DNA of 5,071 nucleotides from Lamprobacter sp964516305 (GCA_964516305.1 CAZEZH010000170.1:1-5071), one strand, 5' to 3'; counted from the stretch's first letter, positions 1 through 4,837 are shown. Notes: a model not told the origin generated them from the letters alone. Numbers and translations are program-made.

Positions 1-68
1 TTAAGTTTTATGAAGATTCGACGGCGGCTTGAAGAAGCCTCAGCGGCATTTATTAAGTTTTATGAAGA
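1..68 (+). repeat. Exact 16-bp direct repeat, 52-bp period
   Basis: TTAAGTTTTATGAAGA occurs at 1-16 and again, without mismatch, at 53-68. The first copy begins at the window edge, so the true repeat may be longer on its left side. To the right the copies diverge immediately. The spacer carries a 5-bp hairpin (GGCTT at 26-30 with AAGCC at 35-39). Read in different frames, both copies encode Lys-Phe-Tyr-Glu followed by an acidic residue and then a nearby stop codon. This fits a duplicated gene end, a pair of protein-binding sites, or the scar of an insertion. Confidence 0.7.
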
Positions 69-78
69 AGGAGGGTGA
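1..78 (+). CDS. Possible 3' end of an upstream gene (partial)
   Basis: Frame 1 is open from the window edge to a TGA at 76-78 and would give a 25-residue tail ending KFYEEGG, with a plausible charged helix (RRRLEEASAAF) before it. Frame 3 also reads a short tail, ending KFYEDSTAA with a TGA at 30-32, so which frame (if either) is the true end of the neighbour cannot be decided here. No family can be recognised from so few residues. The stretch lies over an exact direct repeat, which makes one of the two tails likely to be a duplicated remnant. Confidence 0.3.
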   Translation, partial: LSFMKIRRRLEEASAAFIKFYEEGG

Positions 79-104
79 GCGCTACACACTTCTTTATGAT
101 TTTC

Positions 105-123
105 ACAAAGCTTTGTTGTACAA
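105..123. promoter_or_regulatory. Two abutting palindromes, possible operator
   Basis: ACAAAGCTTTGT at 105-116 is a perfect 12-bp palindrome and TTGTACAA at 116-123 is a perfect 8-bp palindrome sharing one base with it. They lie about 145-165 bp upstream of the wecA start and just upstream of a -10-like CATAAT. Position and symmetry suit a repressor or activator site, but no regulator can be named from them. Confidence 0.25.
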
Positions 124-148
124 AAACCGAGTAGACCCGGTGCATAAT
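116..148 (+). promoter_or_regulatory. Weak sigma70-like promoter candidate for wecA
   Basis: CATAAT at 143-148 matches the -10 consensus at 5 of 6 positions. The best -35-like hexamer, TTGTAC at 116-121, lies 21 bp away, which is longer than the usual 16-18 bp. No better-spaced -35 is visible, so this promoter would be weak or activator-dependent. Initiation here would give a leader of about 110 nt that includes the hairpin and the JUMPstart-like element. Confidence 0.2.
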
Positions 149-165
149 AACGCGAGTGTCCTACT

Positions 166-222
166 ATGAATCTCAAGTTTGTGCAGCAACTCATCAATTC
201 TGCACGGCCCATGAGAAGGTAG
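166..222 (+). CDS. Possible 18-codon leader peptide
   Basis: An ATG at 166 opens an 18-codon frame (MNLKFVQQLINSARPMRR) that ends at TAG 220-222, inside the JUMPstart-like GGTAG. There is no convincing Shine-Dalgarno (only a weak GAGTG 10-14 nt upstream) and no run of one amino acid that would suggest classical attenuation. Short frames like this occur often by chance. The overlap of its stop with a putative RfaH recruitment element is the only reason to list it. Confidence 0.13.
   Translation: MNLKFVQQLINSARPMRR
181..205 (+). promoter_or_regulatory. Leader RNA/DNA hairpin
   Basis: GTGCAG at 181-186 is the exact reverse complement of CTGCAC at 200-205, giving a 6-bp stem with a 13-nt loop. 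It ends 12 nt before the JUMPstart-like GGTAG. It has no T-tract, so it is not a terminator. It may be a pause or structural element of the wecA leader. Confidence 0.3.
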
Positions 223-232
223 TAGTACAGCC
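218..232 (+). promoter_or_regulatory. JUMPstart/ops-like element upstream of wecA
   Basis: GGTAGTAGTACAGCC matches the left half of the enterobacterial JUMPstart sequence as I recall it (GGTAGCTGTAAAGCC) at 12 of 15 positions, including GGTAG, the GTA core and the terminal AGCC. The right half, which in enterics carries the classical ops GGCGGTAGnnT, is not conserved here. JUMPstart elements lie in leaders of polysaccharide operons and recruit RfaH to paused RNA polymerase. This one sits 35 nt before the wecA start, in an operon that also encodes RfaH, which supports the assignment. Chance similarity is not excluded. Confidence 0.4.
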
Positions 233-252
233 GTAACGCTCACCTGATTTAT

Positions 253-257
253 AAGGA
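253..257 (+). promoter_or_regulatory. Ribosome binding site of wecA
   Basis: AAGGA at 253-257 lies 10 nt before the ATG at 268. It is the only good Shine-Dalgarno in the leader and supports this start. Confidence 0.6.
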
Positions 258-267
258 TGTTACACCG

Positions 268-1386
268 ATGCAAACTCTAAGCATTGCGCTGGGTGCATTC
301 GCATCCGCTAGCACCACCCTGGCCGTCATCTATGCGATGCACCCACTGGCTCCCCACCTTGGGCTGATCGACCACCCCGGCAGCAGGCGCAAGCTCCACC
401 AGCGCGCGATCCCCACCATCGGCGGTTTGAGTATCGCCGTCGGCCTACTGACCGCCTACATGCTCATCGCGCCTGCATCGGAGCAGACCGATATTGCCCT
501 CTTGGGCGCCGCGCTGTTGGTCGTCGTCGGCAGCCTCGACGACCGCTTCAACCTCGATTACCAGCTCAGATTCCTCGCCCAGACCGTGGCCGCCCTCATC
601 CTCGTGTTGGGCGCCGGCGTCAAGGTCACCAACCTCGGCGACTTGCTCGGCTTCGGTCCCATCGGCCTGGGCGCATTCTCGTTGCCGTTCTCGGTCATCG
701 CCGTCGTCGGCCTCATCAACGCCTTCAACATGATCGACGGCATCGATGGCCTCTCTGGCGGACTCGCCTTGATCGCGCTGGTCAGCTTGTGTATCGCCGA
801 CACGGCTGGCGCAACCGGCAGCGCCTTCCTGCTGCCCATCGTCTGCGCGGCACTGCTGCCATACCTGGCGTGCAACCTCGGCATTGGCAGATTGCGCAAG
901 AAAAAGATCTTCCTGGGCGACGCCGGCAGCATGCTCCTCGGCTACCTCGTTGTTTGGGCGTTGATCAGCGCCACTCAGCCAGCAGAGGCCGCAGTAGGCG
1001 ATAACGCTGCAGCATCCAGGCTGGCACCGGTCATCGCCCTCTGGTTGGTTGCCATCCCCCTGCTCGATTTCTTCACCGCCATGGGCCGGCGCATGCTGTG
1101 CAAGCGCTCCCCGTTCAAGGCCGACCGCAGCCACTTGCATCACATGCTCACCCGCGTCCTCGGCCACCCCCGCGTTGCCCTGGTCGTCATCCTGGCAATA
1201 GCCAGTCTATTCGCTGCCTTCGCCCTCGTGGTCTGGCATCAAGGCATGCCAGAGCCGGTGCTGTTCTACGTCGCGCTACTCGTCTTCGCCGGCTATGTGC
1301 TGATGCAGACCCGTGTCCCCCGCGTCTACAGCGTGCTTTATCGCCGCCGCCTCCAGCGGCGCCTTGCGCTGCAAGCCGTGCTGTGA
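268..1386 (+). CDS. wecA: Undecaprenyl-phosphate glycosyl-1-phosphate transferase, WecA/MraY family
   Basis: Integral inner-membrane enzyme that transfers a sugar-1-phosphate (GlcNAc-1-P in the WecA family) from a UDP-sugar to undecaprenyl phosphate, the first membrane step of O-antigen or related glycan synthesis. At 372 residues it is close to E. coli WecA (about 367). Family motifs appear in order: the cytoplasmic loop GLIDHPGSRRKLHQ (32-45) with PTIGG (49-53), the catalytic Asp pair DD at 91-92, NAFNMIDGIDGLSGG (151-165) with Asp157 and Asp160, FLGDAGS (215-221) with Asp218, and the HLHH motif at 289-292 preceded by FKADRS. Many hydrophobic segments (about 10-11) separate them. The HLHH loop and the context favour WecA over MraY, but exact sugar specificity cannot be read. 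The start is set by AAGGA ten bases upstream. rfaH follows after 29 bp, so the two are probably cotranscribed. The leader holds a JUMPstart-like element. The C-terminus is Arg-rich (RRRLQRR). Confidence 0.93.
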   Translation: MQTLSIALGAFASASTTLAVIYAMHPLAPHLGLIDHPGSRRKLHQRAIPTIGGLSIAVGLLTAYMLIAPASEQTDIALLGAALLVVVGSLDDRFNLDYQLRFLAQTVAALILVLGAGVKVTNLGDLLGFGPIGLGAFSLPFSVIAVVGLINAFNMIDGIDGLSGGLALIALVSLCIADTAGATGSAFLLPIVCAALLPYLACNLGIGRLRKKKIFLGDAGSMLLGYLVVWALISATQPAEAAVGDNAAASRLAPVIALWLVAIPLLDFFTAMGRRMLCKRSPFKADRSHLHHMLTRVLGHPRVALVVILAIASLFAAFALVVWHQGMPEPVLFYVALLVFAGYVLMQTRVPRVYSVLYRRRLQRRLALQAVL

Positions 1387-1415
1387 TCCGCAAAGACAAG
1401 ACGAGCCTTCATCCC

Positions 1416-1928
1416 ATGCACATGTCTCCGCATCATCAACCGCGTTGGTACGTCGTCCAGAGCAAGCCGCGCCAGGCCGAACGCGCCCAGAGCTGCCTCG
1501 AGCAGCAGGGCTACCAGGTGTTTCTGCCGCGCATCACCGTCGAGCGCATCCGGCGCAAGCAGCGCTGCTTCGTCGAGGAGCCGCTGTTCCCGAATTATCT
1601 CTTCATCCGCCTGCAGCGCTGGGTGGACAACTGGGCCCCGGTGCGCTCCACCCGTGGCGTGACGCGCCTAGTGGCCTTTGGTGGTGAGCCAGTCCCGGTC
1701 GACAACCACCTCATCGACGCCATCGCCCAGCGCTGTGCATCGAACGCCGACCCCAGCGAGCTACAGGCCGGCCAAGAGGTGCGTATCCTCGATGGCCCCT
1801 TCGCCGGCCTCAACGCCATCTTCCAGGCACCGCACGGCGAGCAACGCGCCAACCTGCTCATTGAGCTACTCCATCGTAAGGTCACCGTCAGCGTTCCCCA
1901 GCGCCAGATCAGCGCCTGCTGTGGCTAG
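1416..1928 (+). CDS. rfaH: Transcription antiterminator RfaH (specialised NusG paralogue)
   Basis: Operon-specific elongation factor that binds RNA polymerase paused at ops sites and suppresses Rho-dependent termination in long polysaccharide operons. At 170 residues it compares with 162 in E. coli. The NGN domain (about 10-105) carries WYVVQSKPRQAERAQ (11-25), EEPLFPNYLF (54-63) and STRGVTRLVAFG (78-89). The C-terminal KOW-type domain (about 115-165) carries GPFAGLNAIF (127-136) and GEQRANLLIEL (141-151). These resemble RfaH, not housekeeping NusG. By alignment with E. coli, the interdomain salt bridge Glu48-Arg138 is kept as Glu55-Arg144. Residues matching the ops-contacting Lys10, Gln13, Arg16, Thr72 and Arg73 are kept (17, 20, 23, 79, 80), while His20 is Cys27. 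ATG 1416 is chosen because the conserved WYVV follows ten residues later. ATG 1422 is an alternative, and neither has a strong Shine-Dalgarno. The gene lies 29 bp after wecA. Its TAG overlaps the convergent ligase stop. Confidence 0.93.
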   Translation: MHMSPHHQPRWYVVQSKPRQAERAQSCLEQQGYQVFLPRITVERIRRKQRCFVEEPLFPNYLFIRLQRWVDNWAPVRSTRGVTRLVAFGGEPVPVDNHLIDAIAQRCASNADPSELQAGQEVRILDGPFAGLNAIFQAPHGEQRANLLIELLHRKVTVSVPQRQISACCG

Positions 1929-3349
1929 TGTGAGTGGCCTGGCCGCTGCGGCGCGCTCCCGAACGCCGCGCCGGCCAGGAACAGATAAGCCAGCACCACC
2001 GCCGGCATCTGCATGCTGAAATCTGCCAGCGAGTGCAGGCCCACCTGCACCGTTGCGGCCACGAACAACAGCGCCAGCTCGAACTCTTGGCGCTGCGCGC
2101 TCATCACCAACGCCGTGCCCAACAACAGCCCGAACGTCCCCAGCAACGTCATGGTGGCAGGCCAGCCGAGTTCCATCACCAGCTCCAGGTAATCGTTATG
2201 GCCGCGCCTTAAAAGCCGCGGAATGCTCTCGTCGCGCACCAGTCGGAATGCCGACTCGAAACTCCCCAGCCCATAGCCGAGCAGCGGCCGCTCATCGATC
2301 GCCTCCTGCATCAGCGCATACCCTTCGAAGCGCAGGTTGCCGTTCTCGAACAGATGCGCAAAGCGCGCCATGGTCTGATCCCCGCTCAGCAACAGGTTCA
2401 GCGCCAGCAACATCAGCGGCAGGCTCACCAGCGCCAGCCCGAGCGTCCGCGTGCGACCCGCCGGCAAGCGCAGACTCCAACCCAGCAACAGCACTGTCAG
2501 CCCGGCCAGGAAGGCCACCAACCCCATGCGCGATTCGCTCAGCAACAGCGCCAGAAAGCAGACCACAGCGGCAATCACCAGCAGCCAACCAGTGGTGCTC
2601 ACATCCTCGATGAAGCTGCGCAACCGCGCACGCTGATCCGTCTCGCGGCTGGCCAATCGGCGTAGATAGCGCAGGATCAACGCCAGCGCCGCCAAGGTGC
2701 CGAGCCCAACATAGGTTGCATAGTTATTCCGGTTGATGAAGGTGGAGCGCACCAGATTGGCAGCGCCGATGTCATCGAACCAGAGAAAGGACTCGAACCC
2801 GGAGAAATAGACCACCAGCCCATAGACCGCATAGCTGGTCTGCGCGGCGATAAACAAGCGCAGCAATAATTCCCGGTTGCGGCCGCGCCGACACAACCAG
2901 AACGCCAGCCACGCGAACACCAGGAAGGTCAGGAAGTGGGTCGCCACCTGTAGCGAGCGCTCCGGAACCAGCGACAACGCCCCGGCCAGCTCCGGGTGCT
3001 CCAGCAGCCGGCGCGTCTGCGCCCAGGCCGGATGCTCAAGCCCCGGGAACAGCCCCGGCAAGCCCTGCATATAGCCCCACAGGATGCCCCCTAGCGCGAG
3101 CGCGCTGGCCGCTATCACTGGCGGCTGCGGCAAAGTGAAGCCGCGCCCGCTGTGCCAGCGCTGCAGCACGAACGACATCGCTGCAAGCGCCACCACTACC
3201 CCATAAAGCGCCGACCACACTGCATAGACGCTACCGAAGGGTAGGGGGCTGAACAACAGCAGCGCCGCGAACAGCCAAAACGACAAACCGCGTGTCGGCG
3301 CCTGCCGACGGTGCGAGGTGGAAAAGGGCAAGACAGCGGAATTGAGCAT
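1925..3349 (-). CDS. O-antigen ligase/polymerase family membrane protein (Wzy_C domain)
   Basis: Polytopic inner-membrane glycosyltransferase of the WaaL/Wzy/PglL superfamily, which acts at the periplasmic face on undecaprenyl-diphosphate-linked glycans. About 12 hydrophobic segments are visible over 474 residues (for example 23-45, 135-152, 253-292, 303-321, 397-414, 425-442, 448-464). Diagnostic motifs are TFINRNNYATYVGLG (203-217), SESRMG (271-276), the large periplasmic loop with RFAHLF (329-334) and RPLLGYGLGSF (354-364), HNDYLELVMELG (384-395, with the His often implicated in ligases), and HSLADF (439-444). Ligase, polymerase and protein O-oligosaccharyltransferase cannot be separated by sequence alone, so no symbol is given. 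The start ATG at 3349 has no clear Shine-Dalgarno. The gene lies 58 bp downstream of the phosphatase remnant on the same strand, so they may be cotranscribed. Its stop overlaps the rfaH stop, making the transcripts antisense at their 3' ends. Confidence 0.88.
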   Translation of the reverse strand: MLNSAVLPFSTSHRRQAPTRGLSFWLFAALLLFSPLPFGSVYAVWSALYGVVVALAAMSFVLQRWHSGRGFTLPQPPVIAASALALGGILWGYMQGLPGLFPGLEHPAWAQTRRLLEHPELAGALSLVPERSLQVATHFLTFLVFAWLAFWLCRRGRNRELLLRLFIAAQTSYAVYGLVVYFSGFESFLWFDDIGAANLVRSTFINRNNYATYVGLGTLAALALILRYLRRLASRETDQRARLRSFIEDVSTTGWLLVIAAVVCFLALLLSESRMGLVAFLAGLTVLLLGWSLRLPAGRTRTLGLALVSLPLMLLALNLLLSGDQTMARFAHLFENGNLRFEGYALMQEAIDERPLLGYGLGSFESAFRLVRDESIPRLLRRGHNDYLELVMELGWPATMTLLGTFGLLLGTALVMSAQRQEFELALLFVAATVQVGLHSLADFSMQMPAVVLAYLFLAGAAFGSAPQRPGHSH

Positions 3350-3407
3350 TATCGTGAAACAACGGCTGCGAGCCTTTCATTCTCCGGGTGGCGCGTCGCC
3401 ATGAGCG

Positions 3408-3824
3408 TTAATCGGGCAGCAACCGCGGCCCGCCTTGGCGCGTATCCAGCAACCACCGCCGGGTTCCCTCCAGCACGAGGCAGCTGAGACGACCGGTAGC
3501 ATAGGCGCCCGTATCCACACCGATCCGATTGGCGCGAACATCGACAGCGGCGGTTACATGATGGCCATGCACCACCATCAACGGATGCGCCTTGCGAGAA
3601 CTCAGAAATGGTGGGCCGCGGTCCACATAATCGCCTAAGTAGATCAGCCTCTGATCCCGATCCGGATGCCGGGCCACATCCGCCTCGATCTGCGTCTGCA
3701 ATGACTGCAATAAGTCCGCGCGCCCGTGGATATCGCCCACCACATACAGGCGCATTCCCTCGGGGACGCGAGCCGGCTCAGCGCGCCGACCGTCCGTCAG
3801 CGATTTCCACATAGCGTCGCCCAT
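3408..3824 (-). pseudogene. PPP-family metallophosphatase with internal deletion
   Basis: Remnant of a bacterial serine/threonine-protein-phosphatase-like metallophosphoesterase (calcineurin fold, two metals). The N-terminal part is intact: RLYVVGDIHGRADLL (25-39) and LIYLGDYVDRG (60-70), which supply Asp, His and Asp metal ligands. The C-terminal part is also recognisable: VVHGHH (84-89), NRIGVDTGAYATGRL (99-113) and a VLEG strand (117-120). Between GDYVDRG and PFLSS the family normally has roughly 100 residues, including the GNHE/GNHD motif and the His-Ala-Gly motif that complete the active site. Here the two ends are joined in frame at residues 70-73 (around 3606-3617). At 138 residues against a usual 220-250, the product should lack key metal and phosphate ligands and is probably inactive. 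Reading frame and flanking codons are otherwise undamaged, so the deletion may be recent, or an assembly error. ATG 3824 or 3812 could be the start, and neither has a strong Shine-Dalgarno. The ligase gene follows. Confidence 0.75.
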
Positions 3825-3963
3825 CAGGCTGCTGAACCAAGCGTCCAGCCCCCAAAACTGTGCGCTCTATCACAAACGTCGCACGCATATTCGCTTGACA
3901 ACTCAAGCAGGACTCGCTTCGGCCGAATCGTTTGATTACAGCCAGAAGATCGAGGTCTTGTTC
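3825..3963. other. Divergent intergenic region between phosphatase and protease genes
   Basis: This 139-bp gap separates the phosphatase remnant (-) from the protease gene (+) and should hold promoters for both. A perfect -35 hexamer TTGACA lies at 3895-3900 on the + strand, but 17 bp downstream there is only TTCGGC, so no complete sigma70 promoter can be claimed. No convincing pair was found on the - strand and no strong inverted repeat was seen. TTG at 3895 could extend the protease by 23 residues, but it has no Shine-Dalgarno. Confidence 0.4.
3952..3955 (+). promoter_or_regulatory. Ribosome binding site deciding a GTG start
   Basis: GAGG at 3952-3955 lies 8 nt before GTG 3964, an ideal spacing. 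The protease frame has no ATG before the hydrophobic signal segment, so this site favours GTG 3964 over the upstream TTG 3895. Confidence 0.45.
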
Positions 3964-4683
3964 GTGAGTCATTCTGCGCCAATCAGGCTTTCTCACGCGC
4001 TCGGTCGCGCATTCAGCACTCATGGTTCCAAGCGGAAGCAGTGGCTATATCGATGGCAACTCCTAGTGCTGATCTGTATCAGCCAAATGGTGCTCGCAAG
4101 TCCGGTCATCGCCAACAGCTTCGAGCGCGATGGCATCTTCGGACAGGCGGGAAAAAAGTTCCTTGATTTTCAACCTGTTCCGAAATGGTCATCGCTACTA
4201 AAACGCTTCAAGGCTGAGGAGCAAAACGACCAAGACTGCCGTCGCCGCGGCACTAGTCGCTGCCCCTACGACCGTTGGAAACGCACCATCGATGGACTCA
4301 AGCTCAAGAGCAAATCTGCTCAGATCCGCGCTGTGAATGAATTTGCCAATCAATGGCAATACGTTGCAGACACTACCAATTGGGGTCAAGAAGACTATTG
4401 GGCAATACCTGGTGAATTCTTCCGAAAAGCCGGTGATTGTGAAGACTATGCATTCGTCAAGTTCATGAGTCTACGCGCACTTGGATTTAGCAATGATAAA
4501 CTACGCATGGTCATCGTGGAAGACCTCAAGCTCAATATCCATCATACCGTGATCCTGGTAGAGCTTCATGGCCGCGTAATGCAGTTGGACAATCAAATCG
4601 ATCAGGTGATCCGGGCTGAAACAGTAAGCTACTATAAACCCATCTACGCAGTCAACGAAAACGCTTGGTGGCTCTATCCTTAA
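3964..4683 (+). CDS. LapG-like transglutaminase-like cysteine protease (BTLCP family), exported
   Basis: Bacterial transglutaminase-like cysteine proteinase, the family of LapG, the periplasmic protease that cleaves giant adhesins near their N-terminus. From GTG 3964 the product has 239 residues. A basic stretch (GSKRKQW, 21-27) and a hydrophobic core (LLVLICISQMVLA, 33-45) followed by a possible cleavage site near SPVIAN (46-51) form a signal peptide or anchor. The catalytic domain shows WGQEDYWAIPGEFFRKAGDCEDYA (140-163) with Cys159, then HHTVILVE (193-200) with His194, and LDNQIDQV (208-215) with Asp209: the Cys-His-Asp triad in order and spacing. A Cys pair (92, 100; CRRRGTSRC) and YDRWKRTIDGLK (102-113) precede it. 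The start is uncertain, since TTG 3895 would add 23 residues. Base composition is lower in GC than neighbours (52 of 120 at 4381-4500), which may mean transfer or weak codon selection. No LapD partner is visible. The substrate is unknown, and the lapG symbol is withheld because function may differ. Confidence 0.85.
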   Translation: MSHSAPIRLSHALGRAFSTHGSKRKQWLYRWQLLVLICISQMVLASPVIANSFERDGIFGQAGKKFLDFQPVPKWSSLLKRFKAEEQNDQDCRRRGTSRCPYDRWKRTIDGLKLKSKSAQIRAVNEFANQWQYVADTTNWGQEDYWAIPGEFFRKAGDCEDYAFVKFMSLRALGFSNDKLRMVIVEDLKLNIHHTVILVELHGRVMQLDNQIDQVIRAETVSYYKPIYAVNENAWWLYP

Positions 4684-4715
4684 GCCGTCGCACACCGCAA
4701 GCCGTCTCACACCGC
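4684..4715 (+). repeat. Imperfect 15-bp tandem direct repeat after the protease gene
   Basis: GCCGTCGCACACCGC at 4684-4698 is repeated as GCCGTCTCACACCGC at 4701-4715, with 14 of 15 identical and a period of 17 bp, starting immediately after the TAA. Either GCCGTC can pair with GACGGC at 4717-4722 (6-bp stem, 10-nt loop for the nearer copy). No T-tract follows directly, so this is not a standard terminator by itself. Confidence 0.6.
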
Positions 4716-4732
4716 GGACGGCCCAAGCGCCG

Positions 4733-4777
4733 ACCGCCTCCTCCTGCGAAAAGGCGTCTTCATCATTCTTCATTTTT
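4733..4777 (+). terminator. Weak intrinsic terminator candidate downstream of the protease gene
   Basis: GACCGCCT at 4732-4739 can pair with AGGCGTC at 4752-4758 with one bulged C. A T-rich stretch follows, ending in five Ts at 4773-4777. The stem is short, the loop is about 12 nt and the T-run begins too far from the stem, so termination would be inefficient if it occurs. Confidence 0.2.
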
Positions 4778-4802
4778 ATCTGCGCGCCTTCCATTGGATA
4801 AT
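4773..4802 (+). promoter_or_regulatory. Promoter candidate for the exported-protein gene
   Basis: GATAAT at 4797-4802 matches the -10 consensus at 5 of 6 positions. The hexamer at the proper 17-18 bp distance (TTTTAT or TTTTTA, 4773-4779) is only a poor -35. A transcript starting near 4809 would have a leader of about 40 nt. The gene may alternatively be read from the upstream protease promoter. Confidence 0.3.
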
Positions 4803-4837
4803 GCAGCCACTTTGACAATCCCGGTCACCGCAAAATC

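Noticed and set aside
74..244. 8-bp inverted repeat GGTGAGCG (74-81) and CGCTCACC (237-244)
   Set aside because: The arms are 155 nt apart, and an 8-bp match is expected about once by chance in a leader of this length.
1..267. CRISPR array, tRNA or insertion sequence in the leader
   Set aside because: There are only two copies of one 16-bp repeat, no cloverleaf-forming arms were seen, and there is no transposase or terminal inverted repeats.
445..1167. Long - strand open frame (240 codons) opposite wecA
   Set aside because: It lies wholly antisense to wecA, its product is an Asp/Glu/Gln/Ala-rich low-complexity string with no fold-like pattern, and wecA carries all family motifs.
1098..1415. 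N-terminal extension of the rfaH frame by 106 codons
   Set aside because: The extension overlaps the wecA 3' end, is Pro/Arg-rich, and has no counterpart in the RfaH family. The conserved domain starts just after ATG 1416.
2053..2613. + strand open frame of 186 codons opposite the ligase
   Set aside because: It is a Ser/Pro/Ala/Arg-rich shadow of a GC-rich membrane-protein gene that has clear Wzy_C motifs on the other strand.
3495..3502. GGTAGCAT on the + strand, fitting the ops core GGTAGnnT
   Set aside because: It lies antisense within the phosphatase remnant with no + strand gene start nearby, so an 8-base match is best explained by chance.
3895..3900. Perfect TTGACA as a complete sigma70 promoter
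   Set aside because: No acceptable -10 hexamer lies 16-18 bp downstream, so only the isolated hexamer can be stated.
3778..4023. - strand open frame of 81 codons over the divergent promoter region
   Set aside because: It overlaps the phosphatase N-terminus in another frame and the protease start region, with no recognisable domain.
4812..4817. Second perfect TTGACA before the exported-protein gene
   Set aside because: A -10 at normal spacing would fall on the Shine-Dalgarno at 4838-4843 and no matching hexamer is there. GATAAT at 4797-4802 is a better promoter clue.
4501..4818. - strand open frame of 105 codons opposite the protease 3' end
   Set aside because: Most of it is antisense to the conserved catalytic His-Asp region of the protease, and it shows no independent motif.
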